Of a stretch of DNA of 64,000 nucleotides, positions 34,623-42,433 are shown in pieces. The stretch is from Candidatus Bathyarchaeota archaeon (lineage in GTDB: Archaea; Thermoproteota; Bathyarchaeia; Bathyarchaeales; SOJC01). The translations under genes were made by a program, and so were the position numbers. Below the pieces are notes generated by a model. It saw nothing but the letters and a program-made list of their open reading frames with translations. It did no database searches and was not told the DNA's origin. Every line of letters begins with the position of its first letter. Within the stretch, counting starts at the first letter, position 1. The stretch lies in contig JAOZHR010000031.1 in NCBI GenBank assembly GCA_026014805.1, forward strand, positions 62,001-126,000. Reading direction: 5' to 3'.

Positions 34623-36626
34623 ATGCCTTCACCTGAGAAGCGGCATCTTCTCTTCGTACTCCTAACTATATTTCTTACAACGGGTCTAGTATTAGCCTCG
34701 ATACCCCAAGATACGATTGTAGCGCCTGCTTCAACTCCAGTCACTCCTTCGGATACGACTGTACCACCATCAGGCCCCACGACCTATGTAGCGCCTGCTT
34801 CAACTCCAGTCACTCCTTCGGATACGACTGTACCACCATCAGGCCCCACGACCTATGTAGCGCCTGCTTCAACTCCAGTCACTCCTTCGGACACGACCGT
34901 ACCACCCTCTACAAACACACCCACTCCAGTTTCTTCCACCGTAGAGCCTGTGATCAATACCTTGGAGGGGGTGATAGCCTGGTCCGGCACAATTGTAGAT
35001 CCTGTTATCAATACCTTGGAGGGAGTGATAGCCTGGTCCGGCACAATTGTAGAGCCGGAAGTCAGTACGCTGGTAGGAACCGTTTACCTCGCACCCGCCA
35101 TCGAAAGCTGTGATTCAACCGGAGAGAAAAAGGATACCTTCCACCCCAACGAGGGCGTATATGTAACAGGAACCGGGTATTCACCCTCCACAACCTACGA
35201 CATACGCGTGGTAGAGGATGTAGCTGCGTGGACCGATGGCATGGCCATCCCATCACGTGTTCCAGATACTGCAATTTCGGTGTCCTCGGATGCCAGTGGG
35301 ATTATTCAGCCAATGCTTGTATGGAGTGATCCTCTCGTTGTTGGGAAGTATGACATCATAGTTGATGTGAACAGCAATGGCTTATTTGACCAAGACATGG
35401 ACCCTTTGGACGACAGCGACATAGAAGTGCATGCATTCCTTATGACAATAACTCCTGCAAGCCAATCGGCCCCCGCAATTGCATGGGCAAGCTACACTGT
35501 TACCGTCACGAATTTGGCAGATGTTGAACACACAGTTTTGCTTCAAGGGCCTCTGGGTGAGAAAGCGTGGCTGCCCTACTGTGACTGGACAGATGGACCG
35601 TATCCCTTCACAACCGAGTTCATCCTTGCCGTAGGAGAGGTGAAAGATGTCCCGCTTGGAGTCCGAGTATGGGATCCTTCGGCTATCGGCGGTCCACCAT
35701 ACACGTATCTCATTGGGGTGTATGGTTACACTAGTCTTGACGGCTATGCACAGACCGTGGCAATCGCAACTGCCGACCACTCTGTCGTCGGAGATTACGG
35801 AACAATATCAACTGCAACCGGAACTGGAACAGCCCGCTTCGCGTCAGATGCTGGCACGATTGTAGGCCTCGAAGCGGTGGACGAAGCCACGCTACCTGCG
35901 GAAGGCAAGCCTGAAGGGGTCGTCTTTCCCCATGGACTGTTTTCCTTCACCGTTGAAGGCCTCACCCCCGGTCAGACGATTACGATGTACCTCGAACTGC
36001 CATCTTCCTGGCCCATCGGCCAACCCTACTGGAAACATCAGGAAGGCGTCGGATGGTTCCCCTTCCCCATCGGCAGCGACGACGGAGACGCCATCATCAC
36101 GCTCACCCTCACCGACGGTGGGCCCACCACAACCACTGGAGACGGTGACAACACTGCCAACGGCGTAATCGTAGAACCCGGAGGCCCCGCGCTTGTGCCT
36201 CCTGAAGTCTGGTCCACAGACCTGCTCGGCAGCGCTAAAGGAACCTTCCTACCGGGCGACGAAGTATATGCGGAGGGAACATGGTTTCCTGCAAACACAG
36301 CAGTCGCAATCTACTTCATCCCCGACGGAGAAGAGATATTGCCAGAACACGCTGTTGCCAGCGCAATCCAGACCACCAACAACGCTGGAGGTCTCCCAGT
36401 CACCCTAGTGTGGTCGTCACCACTAGACCTAGGAACCTACGACATCTGGGTTGACGTAAACCAAAACGGCTTCTTCGACAACGGTGATGCTTTAACCGAC
36501 CAAGCCCTAGGCGTCTACGGGTTCAACGTCATCCCAGAACCCGCCGTCCTGGTCAGCATTCTCCTGATGGTCGGCGCCCTCGCCACCTACAGCTTAGCCA
36601 GCAAACGCAAACACGCTATTGATTAA
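34623..36626 (+). CDS. Large surface protein with choice-of-anchor-U-like domain and PEP-CTERM-like tail
   Basis: A 667-residue exported protein. A signal peptide (LLFVLLTIFLTTGLVLASIP) is followed by three 23-residue Thr/Pro repeats (VAPASTPVTPSDTTVPPSG...) and two 18-residue repeats (EPVINTLEGVIAWSGTIV). Two related Ig-like modules (YDIIVDVNSNGLFD and YDIWVDVNQNGFFD) flank a domain with FPHGLFSFTVEGLTPGQT and VIVEPGG, matching choice-of-anchor U. It ends in IPEPAVLVSILLMVGALATY and a KRKH basic tail, like a PEP-CTERM sorting signal. The second half is clearly more GC-rich than its neighbours. It follows the propeller gene by 14 bp; both are likely displayed together. Confidence 0.8.
   Translation: MPSPEKRHLLFVLLTIFLTTGLVLASIPQDTIVAPASTPVTPSDTTVPPSGPTTYVAPASTPVTPSDTTVPPSGPTTYVAPASTPVTPSDTTVPPSTNTPTPVSSTVEPVINTLEGVIAWSGTIVDPVINTLEGVIAWSGTIVEPEVSTLVGTVYLAPAIESCDSTGEKKDTFHPNEGVYVTGTGYSPSTTYDIRVVEDVAAWTDGMAIPSRVPDTAISVSSDASGIIQPMLVWSDPLVVGKYDIIVDVNSNGLFDQDMDPLDDSDIEVHAFLMTITPASQSAPAIAWASYTVTVTNLADVEHTVLLQGPLGEKAWLPYCDWTDGPYPFTTEFILAVGEVKDVPLGVRVWDPSAIGGPPYTYLIGVYGYTSLDGYAQTVAIATADHSVVGDYGTISTATGTGTARFASDAGTIVGLEAVDEATLPAEGKPEGVVFPHGLFSFTVEGLTPGQTITMYLELPSSWPIGQPYWKHQEGVGWFPFPIGSDDGDAIITLTLTDGGPTTTTGDGDNTANGVIVEPGGPALVPPEVWSTDLLGSAKGTFLPGDEVYAEGTWFPANTAVAIYFIPDGEEILPEHAVASAIQTTNNAGGLPVTLVWSSPLDLGTYDIWVDVNQNGFFDNGDALTDQALGVYGFNVIPEPAVLVSILLMVGALATYSLASKRKHAID
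34719..34910 (+). repeat. Tandem 69-bp coding repeats
   Basis: Copies start at 34719, 34788 and 34857 (the last is partial), nearly identical, encoding 23-residue Thr/Pro stalk units. Two 54-bp repeats follow at about 34947 and 35001. Confidence 0.85.
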
Positions 36627-36703
36627 CTCACTGTTTTCTGAAAGAGAAAGCATATCAGAACCTGCTAATTCGTGAGTCTATCTTCCGCAGACTCCCGCTT
36701 TTC

Positions 36704-36723
36704 CACACACACGCATGCATGCA
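36704..36723. repeat. Alternating purine/pyrimidine tract
   Basis: A perfect 20-nt alternation, CACACACACGCATGCATGCA. It lies 10 nt beyond the ancestral stop (36734) of the amber-interrupted transglutaminase-like gene, the same kind of position as in other members. Confidence 0.65.
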
Positions 36724-36733
36724 AGGGTTTTGC

Positions 36734-37309
36734 TTATCTGTATCGTGAGGTAACGTCCTCAATTTTCCCGTCTTCAAAAGCTAAGACGTTCAATGTGAAC
36801 CTTGGCCCCCAACCCCAGCTTCTGTAACGCGAAGTATCATTCTAAGAAGCAGTAGGACTTGGATCGACGTGAGTCCAAATGTCGTCCACTTTCACCTCTG
36901 CCCAAACATGAAAACCGCGAGCAGTAACCAAGTAGAATTGTCGAGAGACAACGAGTCTGGCCTCATATCCAAGGGCCAAACATGCAGCCACATAAACAAT
37001 AGCGAATTCTTCACATTTGCCCTTCCCTTGGCTCAGAATCTGTTGAGGCTCAGAGTATCGCGTGAAGCTCTCAGAGGACCAATTGAGATTTTGACTTATC
37101 CACCTCAAAAGCTCAATAAAGTCGTAGGTTCCATTGATCCTATCGTGCATGTACGTTTTGGTTTTATTCCTGTTCAGATCTTTCATTACACTCAAGTAGT
37201 ACCACTGGGAATCAAGCATGCATGAATAACAGATAAGCGCTATAACGACTGCCGTGATTACACATATAATGGCTACAGTCCTCTTTTTCGTAAGCTTGGG
37301 GCGACGCAT
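36734..37309 (-). pseudogene. Transglutaminase-like protein interrupted by one amber codon
   Basis: From ATG 37309 the frame gives 155 residues and meets TAG at 36842-36844. Beyond it the same frame continues for 35 more codons to TAA 36734. Counting the TAG as a residue gives 191, exactly the length of the intact paralog at 56065-56640. The TAG stands where the paralog has Trp (AFWNDTSRYRSWNWGP). The N-terminal helix, a Cys in QGKGKCEEFAIVY, His in GFHVWAEV and Asp in THVDPSPT form the transglutaminase triad. A short protein that keeps the triad may still be made. Confidence 0.75.
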
Positions 37310-37761
37310 CTCAGCTGAGCATTTCGTTGTAGTTCAATATAGGCTTTGACACCAATGCATGCATGTATCTGCTTATTTTGGCTAGCGGAGCATAGAGGAT
37401 TTGAAAGGAGTTCTGATATTCTATGTAGTTATTCACTCGTAAAATATGAGATTTCTGTTTTCATGTCCATCATGCTCTGCCATCAGAAATCCTCTACTTG
37501 TGATTACGCAACAATTTGTGGCTTTAGAGTTAAAAGATTTCACAATAGAAAAAGAGGGAGTTTTGCGGGAGATGTCTCCATTTGTCGCCGGTTCAAATCC
37601 AGCCCTCGACACCTCAATGGGGCTCTGGAAAAGGTCAGCGATACTTCACTTTCTCATCCTGAAGAGAGATCAACGTAGACACTCTCGATAATGAATCCTA
37701 AGTGTGGATGAAAATCCTATTAGTTCTGACTGCAATTCATACATTGTAGTGGGGAGCCGTA
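37310..37761. other. Intergenic stretch with tract, repeat motif and tRNA-like fragment
   Basis: About 450 bp. It contains the alternating ATGCATGCATGTAT (37355-37368), a TTTGCGGGAGATGTCTCCA motif (37562-37580) related to two copies at 38854 and 40042, and a tRNA 3'-end-like sequence at 37584-37613. An open frame across this tRNA fragment is regarded as chance. Confidence 0.4.
37584..37613 (+). other. tRNA 3'-end-like fragment
   Basis: GCCGGTTCAAATCCAGC followed by CCTCGACACC has the layout of a T arm plus acceptor 3' strand, with one mismatch in the T stem. It is not the tRNA-Ser or tRNA-Val of this window. It may be an old attachment-site remnant of another element. Confidence 0.4.
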
Positions 37762-38148
37762 ATGTCCAAGAGAATGGAGAGACAACTAACTGGCAAAATG
37801 GGTGAGTTCAGAGTTTTCGTCAAGTTGTTGGAGCAAGGATTTGTGCCTTATGTTCCACTTGTTGATGAAGGAATAGATTGCTTGTTGCTAGATGGTACTA
37901 AGATTCAAATAAAAACCGTAAAAACGCAGAGAGACCCAAGGTGGTTTCAGGTAACAAATCTTGTGCCTGAGGATGACTTCTACATAATTTGCGTTGATGC
38001 AAGTGGAGCGTTTTGGGTCTTTCCTTCAAGAGTTTTTGCTGAGAACGCTACCGAATCCAAGGGAATATTTGATCTAAACCTCGACAGTAAAGGCAGATTT
38101 GAGAAACTGCGGAACTACCAAAACGCTTGGCATTTATTGAAGAAATAG
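37762..38148 (+). CDS. Small nuclease-like protein (PD-(D/E)XK fold candidate)
   Basis: A 128-residue protein. The early helix GKMGEFRVFVKLLEQGF, then DEGIDCLLLDGTKIQIKTVK, has the arrangement of restriction-endonuclease-like proteins: an acidic residue (D ~40) and a Q-I-K strand instead of E-x-K. It resembles proteins that recognise or cut DNA with a GxxGE...D...QxK core. It lies in the integrated element and is the only plus-strand gene in that half. Activity unproven. Confidence 0.55.
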   Translation: MSKRMERQLTGKMGEFRVFVKLLEQGFVPYVPLVDEGIDCLLLDGTKIQIKTVKTQRDPRWFQVTNLVPEDDFYIICVDASGAFWVFPSRVFAENATESKGIFDLNLDSKGRFEKLRNYQNAWHLLKK

Positions 38149-38182
38149 GACTCCCGCTCTCTCGGGATGAAGTGGGCTATTC

Positions 38183-38698
38183 TTAGAAGGTACGGTCAAA
38201 TCCGAGCACATAAGGACACAGGATGGGGTATTGTGTAATTGCTCCCTTCTTTCGTTTGTAATGACAAGCTAGTCGCAAGTGATATTTCCCGATTGATCCG
38301 CATAGTTGCTTTCCTGACTGATACCACTCTGTTTTCCTTCTTGAGGCGTTGACCGCTACAACCATTTCGATCTGCGTCGGCATCATTCCTGCCACGTCCA
38401 TGTCACTTAGTTTAGTTGATGCCTTTTGTTTTCCCCATTGTGTGTGAGAGTGGAAATAGCCGACGTGATGCAGTTGCATGAGGCTGGGCAGGAGTTCTTG
38501 GACTCTTGACTCTCTTTTCCAGTCAGGTTCAACCTCAGTTGGTTTTCTTTTTGCTGTTTGATAGGGGATAACGTATTCTATTACTATTCTGTTTCGGATG
38601 TTGTAGCCGAGCAGGGAGCCTAGGCATTCGTTTCTATAGACTTCGATTGCCGATAGCACTAGACCAATAAAGGCCTTGTCAGAAAGGAAAACGTCCAC
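38183..38698 (-). CDS. JAMM/MPN-domain metalloprotease
   Basis: A 171-residue JAB1/MPN protein with every JAMM residue present: E24 (NECLGSLLGY), H83 and H85 (GYFHSHTQWG), S98 and D101 (LSDMD). The loop between HxH and SxxD is longer than usual (12 residues). Such enzymes remove ubiquitin-like tags or cut other isopeptide bonds. No ubiquitin-like or E1 gene is next to it. Within a mobile element a role in defence or counter-defence is possible. Confidence 0.75.
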   Translation of the reverse strand: MDVFLSDKAFIGLVLSAIEVYRNECLGSLLGYNIRNRIVIEYVIPYQTAKRKPTEVEPDWKRESRVQELLPSLMQLHHVGYFHSHTQWGKQKASTKLSDMDVAGMMPTQIEMVVAVNASRRKTEWYQSGKQLCGSIGKYHLRLACHYKRKKGAITQYPILCPYVLGFDRTF

Positions 38699-38853
38699 TG
38701 GATAGACCTCGCTTATAGTCTGTAAATGCTATTCCATTTGCTTCTTAAGTTTAACTCACGCTCGAATCAGCATTTTCAATGGGTTTCGACAAGAAACAGG
38801 ACTAATTGGAGTCCAAAAGAAAACTTTGCAGGCCAATTATCTCAAAAATGGGG

Positions 38854-38873
38854 TTGTGCGGGTGACATCTCCA
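38854..38873 (+). repeat. 20-bp intergenic motif, copy 1
   Basis: TTGTGCGGGTGACATCTCCA, identical to 40042-40061. It lies 155 bp upstream of the JAMM gene start. Confidence 0.6.
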
Positions 38874-38974
38874 CTCGTGGTGAAGTCCAGACTGATTGAG
38901 AGGCTGATTGATGTAGTGATCCGACCTCATCTGGGGCTCCGATTGTTCGCTGCACTAGATGGTGCTACGAGCTT

Positions 38975-38999
38975 TGCATGCATGCATGCGCGCGCATGT
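38975..38999. repeat. 25-nt alternating purine/pyrimidine tract
   Basis: Repeated GCAT units followed by GCGCGC and ATGT: 25 nt of perfect alternation. It is the longest in the window and ends 1 nt before the stop codon of the minus-strand gene at 39001. Confidence 0.7.
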
Positions 39000-39000
39000 T

Positions 39001-39834
39001 CTATGGTTTGGCTTCTTTCAAAATCTTCTCGACTCGCTCTCGCAGTTTTGCATTTTGAGTTGCCAGATCATCAAGCTTTCTTCTAATAAGATATTTGTAT
39101 TCTTCTGCCAATTCACTGTGTAAGAGTACATACACAATATCTTTGTAAAAATCTTCAAACTGAGCATCATCTAACTTGATTATGAGATCAAAGGTCAGGT
39201 CATGTAAAGGTTTGCCAGGAAACTTCCTAAGTAATTGAAAAGCTCGCACTGCAGCACTCGTCAACGTTCTATCCCAAACTAGGTCTTCAGCAAACTCCTG
39301 CGTACAATCAATCAAGTTAGTTTTCCATAACGAACCTTCAGGCTCAAATGCAAGCATGTAGTCCAACGCATTCCAAAGATGCATCTGGAGAGTACCTTTC
39401 CACATGAGCTTCTTTCTAAAGAAATCCTTTACCCCTTTTTTTGTTCTGAAGTTTGGATTGGGACTAAATTTAGGAGAAAAATACCAAGCAACTCTCTTCG
39501 AATTGCTTAGCCTTTCGAAAAACTTGTAGCCACGTTCACGAATTTCTGGAATTGGGCTTTCCATCTCTTCAAGATAAAGCTCAATGTCTTGTTGATTTGC
39601 TATTAACCGGGGATTCACGACTTGCAGGAATTTGTGGTATTTCTCATCCTCGCCCATCAACTTGAGTTCTTCAATTTTTTTTCCCTCTAGAAGCTTCTTC
39701 TTATGGCGAAAATAGGTGGCTCTGGCTATATCTTCAGGTAAAGCTTTTCTCAACTCTCTAGGAGTGAGTTTGCGTGCTCCTAAGACATGAAGTATTTCTT
39801 CTTCGACGTCTCTTTGTGCTTGATTACCTGACAA
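39001..39834 (-). CDS. Helix-turn-helix protein with large alpha-helical domain
   Basis: A 277-residue protein. Residues ~8-55 look like a winged helix (EEEILHVLGARKLTPRELRK...TYFRHKKKLLEG). The remaining two thirds are helical, perhaps HEAT-like, ending in a KLRERVEKILKEAK coil. No known effector domain was recognised. A 19-bp direct repeat lies in its upstream region (39849 and 39889), suggesting it regulates itself. It could be the element's own regulator. Confidence 0.65.
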   Translation of the reverse strand: MSGNQAQRDVEEEILHVLGARKLTPRELRKALPEDIARATYFRHKKKLLEGKKIEELKLMGEDEKYHKFLQVVNPRLIANQQDIELYLEEMESPIPEIRERGYKFFERLSNSKRVAWYFSPKFSPNPNFRTKKGVKDFFRKKLMWKGTLQMHLWNALDYMLAFEPEGSLWKTNLIDCTQEFAEDLVWDRTLTSAAVRAFQLLRKFPGKPLHDLTFDLIIKLDDAQFEDFYKDIVYVLLHSELAEEYKYLIRRKLDDLATQNAKLRERVEKILKEAKP

Positions 39835-39848
39835 GTCTCAAATCCTAG

Positions 39849-39907
39849 ACAAAAGTCTCATTTTGCGAATAAAAGGCTTACGTTTTTCACAAAAGTATCG
39901 TTTTGCT
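39849..39907. promoter_or_regulatory. Direct-repeat operator candidate
   Basis: ACAAAAGTCTCATTTTGCG (39849-39867) and ACAAAAGTATCGTTTTGCT (39889-39907) match at 16 of 19 positions and start 40 bp apart, about four helical turns. Each half is itself imperfectly palindromic (CAAAA...TTTTG). They lie just upstream of the helix-turn-helix gene. Confidence 0.5.
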
Positions 39908-40041
39908 ACTCTAGAAATCGCTTTATCCCCCCACTCTAATTATGAGATGCGCGCCGACGCGCTGGTGGGCCGGAGCTGGAGAAGGATGCGCATCCTAGAA
40001 CCGCGTGCGTCATTAGCATATTGACAATGAAAAAGGAGGGA

Positions 40042-40061
40042 TTGTGCGGGTGACATCTCCA
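40042..40061 (+). repeat. 20-bp intergenic motif, copy 2
   Basis: TTGTGCGGGTGACATCTCCA, identical to 38854-38873, in the gap between the helix-turn-helix gene and the gene at 40131. Confidence 0.6.
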
Positions 40062-40130
40062 TTAACCTTGGTTTTACTTCAAACCGATAGAATAATATAA
40101 AGATGCATGCATGATATGAAGGGCTTCTAC

Positions 40131-40541
40131 TTATCTACACCTAGATAGCAGCAAATCAACTACCGTTTTCTGAATAACTGGATTGTGCTCCTCATACATC
40201 GTGTTGTTTCTTACATTGTACTTATCTTTGATCTTTCCCAGCTCTTTTGCGCCAACCCAAATCCATTTCACCTTCACACATTCTCCAAGACCTGTTGACA
40301 AAACTTGGTCATGAACGACTATTCCAACTGCTTTAATAGTCAGTCCCAAACCAGCAGGATGTGACTTCAGATAAATTATGTCGCCTATTTTGATATAGGC
40401 AAGCATACTATGCAATGCTGGAGCGTCAGCTTTACCCCATCCTACACAAGCTACTTCTTTGGTAAGAAATCCATCGGTTACATCTTCAAGATAATAAGCA
40501 CCTAATCCATATATCGCCAAAACATTCTCACCGCTAACCAA
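40131..40541 (-). CDS. PUA/EVE-like small protein of unknown function
   Basis: A 136-residue beta-rich protein. The middle part, ALHSMLAYIKIGDIIYLKSH followed by GLGLTIKAVGIV, resembles the 'I/V-GD-x-V/I-Y' strand of EVE/PUA-like nucleic-acid-binding domains. A C-terminal helical tail (NPVIQKTVVDLLLSR) follows. It may sense modified bases, but this is a fold-level guess. ATGCATGCATG (40103-40113) lies 17 nt beyond its stop. Confidence 0.5.
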   Translation of the reverse strand: MVSGENVLAIYGLGAYYLEDVTDGFLTKEVACVGWGKADAPALHSMLAYIKIGDIIYLKSHPAGLGLTIKAVGIVVHDQVLSTGLGECVKVKWIWVGAKELGKIKDKYNVRNNTMYEEHNPVIQKTVVDLLLSRCR

Positions 40542-40818
40542 TAAATGCTGATCTCATTTATCCTTTTTCAGATACAATGTTGCTAACTTGATAAGTGAGA
40601 AATGGAGCCTATTTCATAAAGAAAAATGCTAAATTCATGCACACATACGAAACAGGATAGAAGAGAGTGACAGCGACGACCTCTCCATCAACAAGTTTAT
40701 GGTTGTGCTATTTTCCACATTTGATGCATGCATCCAAGCTAGACGACGACCCTACGTGGATGGACGAGGGTACTGAAATACGCCAAATAATAGTTCATTT
40801 GCGCGCGCGCTTTTGATT

Positions 40819-41220
40819 TTACCTCGAGAGCTTTTCCTTTAGTGCCAGATAGTCTTCTATTATGTCATATTTCCTTAGTGTCAGAGGAGCTCCAGATTTG
40901 AAATCGAATTTTTTATGTTCTTTTCTACCGTCTTCCCATTGAATCGTTCTATGGAACCAGATTCCAAATGCAAAGGGGAAACTGTAATGAATATGTTTTA
41001 TAGTGGGGAGTTTGTCCTCAGGTGTGAAAATCCAATGATTTTTAGTTATATAGGCCTTCCATTTGGCGTTGGTCCTAGGCATTTCGACCTCAAAATAACC
41101 GCCGAACCTCCTTTTCTTGTCTTCCTTCCAGTGGAAACCTAGAGGTTCGATTTCTTTCCTCAAAACAATAAACATCGAGTTACCTATGGCGTCAATTACA
41201 GACTTTCTTTCTTTTTGCAA
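40819..41220 (-). CDS. Unknown protein of the integrated element
   Basis: A 133-residue protein. The beta-rich centre FGGYFEVEMPRTNAKWKAYI and aromatic-rich IHYSFPFAFGIWFHRTIQWE suggest a compact alpha/beta domain. I recognise no family. A GC-only alternating tract (TGCGCGCGCGC, 40800-40810) lies 8 nt past its stop. Confidence 0.5.
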   Translation of the reverse strand: MQKERKSVIDAIGNSMFIVLRKEIEPLGFHWKEDKKRRFGGYFEVEMPRTNAKWKAYITKNHWIFTPEDKLPTIKHIHYSFPFAFGIWFHRTIQWEDGRKEHKKFDFKSGAPLTLRKYDIIEDYLALKEKLSR

Positions 41221-41427
41221 TTCAAATCCTGTGAGAACACGAAGAGTATTAGCATAAAAACCTGCCGAAGCTTTTGTTGCACAAGAAGAAGGCGTGTTCG
41301 AGAAAGTAGGTTGGCGTGGGGTTTAGGTGGAGCGCGCGCAGAGGGTTGTAATGTCTTCTTAGTGGTGCAACCACAATAATGGAAGCTTCTGGTTCCTAAA
41401 GTATGTATGCGTACAATAACGCGGTGT

Positions 41428-42135
41428 CTATCCTTCCTGTAATCTTCTAAGACGCTCTAGTATTATTGTTCTTGTTTCTGGTTGTTTTCTCCACTTATTG
41501 TCATAATCTCTACGACTTTCTGCTGATATTTTCTTTTCACGGAGCAACTCATTAAGCAATTGAACAAACTGGTTGTACTCGACCATTGTTTCTTTTAGTT
41601 TTCGTTGCTCTTCTGTGATGAAATCTTTTATTCTCATTCCATGTTGGTATTTATAAGAATCTAAAAAATATCTCAATGCTTCAAACTCTTTTTCATATTC
41701 ATCATCACTTATTCTTGCAGAATAGTGAGTTAGTCCTAAAAGCGGTTTGAAACGATCTATTGCAATCAGTACATCAAAAGCTTTTTTCCCTAAGGCAATA
41801 ATGACTTTAGGCTTTACAATCCTCACTTCCTTGTCAAACCATTTAATGCAGTTGTCAACCTCTGTTTTAGTCAGCTCTTTGAATTTTCTCTCTCTGCACT
41901 TCACGACATCTGTGAGGTGCGCATTGTTAAATCCATATTTTTTCATATTTACATAGAGCCTTCTATCATTCGGTGTCGTAGGAAATTCTCCAAGATGCGG
42001 TTGTGTGGCGACAAAAATGTAATCTTCAGCTCCAAAGAAGCCTTTCACATCTCCAATTGGGGGAAAATTCCAGAAATCATTTTTTCCACAACGATTACAC
42101 CGACTGATGGAGCTTCTCAAGTCTTTGAGATTCAT
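41428..42135 (-). CDS. Uracil-DNA glycosylase superfamily-like protein
   Basis: A 235-residue protein. A Cys pair (SRCNRCGKNDFWNFPPIGD) precedes a core with HLTDVVKCRERKFKELTKTE and IVKPKVIIALGKKAFDVL, the pattern of family 4-type UDGs. The GEAPG water-activating motif is not seen (VATQPHLGEFPTT instead), so activity may differ. Residues after ~150 are a non-family helical tail. ATG 42135 is chosen; the longer frame runs into the attachment repeat. It is the last gene before attR. Confidence 0.65.
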   Translation of the reverse strand: MNLKDLRSSISRCNRCGKNDFWNFPPIGDVKGFFGAEDYIFVATQPHLGEFPTTPNDRRLYVNMKKYGFNNAHLTDVVKCRERKFKELTKTEVDNCIKWFDKEVRIVKPKVIIALGKKAFDVLIAIDRFKPLLGLTHYSARISDDEYEKEFEALRYFLDSYKYQHGMRIKDFITEEQRKLKETMVEYNQFVQLLNELLREKKISAESRRDYDNKWRKQPETRTIILERLRRLQEG

Positions 42136-42214
42136 GGTTAAGAGTGAACAGTAACTGACATAAAACTCTGCACGTGCGAAAAGCTGGATGCATGTAACCC
42201 GCTGAATTATAACT

Positions 42215-42239
42215 GGTTCGAATCCCGCACCCCGCGCCA
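42215..42239 (+). repeat. Attachment repeat (attR), tRNA-Ser 3' end
   Basis: Exact copy of the last 25 bp of tRNA-Ser (31599-31623), with no other part of a tRNA upstream. It marks the distal boundary of the integrated element. Confidence 0.85.
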
Positions 42240-42433
42240 TCCGCTGTCCCACAAACAAATAGGTTTTTGCAAAGCATTTTGAGAAATATTAGATTTTTGC
42301 TGAGATTTAGGCTTTACAGCTTTTCTAGATGTTCTGTCATTCCCGTCCTTGGTTAAAACCTGTTTTTTCATGATATTAAGTTCGGGAAGTCGTATTTCAA
42401 AGTTGTCGGACATTGCTGAATTATCGTTCTGTC

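Larger units (their letters stand above)
31599..42239. mobile_element. Integrated element at tRNA-Ser(GCU)
   Basis: About 10.6 kb are bounded by an exact 25-bp direct repeat of the tRNA 3' end. A tyrosine integrase lies directly inside the tRNA-proximal end, the standard layout of archaeal integrative elements. Inside are the integrase, two secreted or surface proteins, a broken transglutaminase-like gene, and seven mostly minus-strand genes of accessory type. No capsid, replication or conjugation gene is evident. Confidence 0.8.

Noticed and set aside
36842-36844. TAG as a pyrrolysine codon
   Set aside because: TAG is used as the ordinary stop of several other genes here (2739, 3425, 22007), the paralog has Trp at this place, and no pyl genes are seen. 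A nonsense mutation is the simpler reading.
37446-37691. 81-codon plus-strand frame with a CPSC start
   Set aside because: It reads through the tRNA-like fragment (giving GSNPALDT, a well-known spurious translation) and has no ribosome site.
42207-42413. 68-codon minus-strand frame crossing the attR repeat
   Set aside because: Its C-terminal codons are the antisense of the tRNA fragment, it has no family features, and the frame would not exist in the uninserted site.
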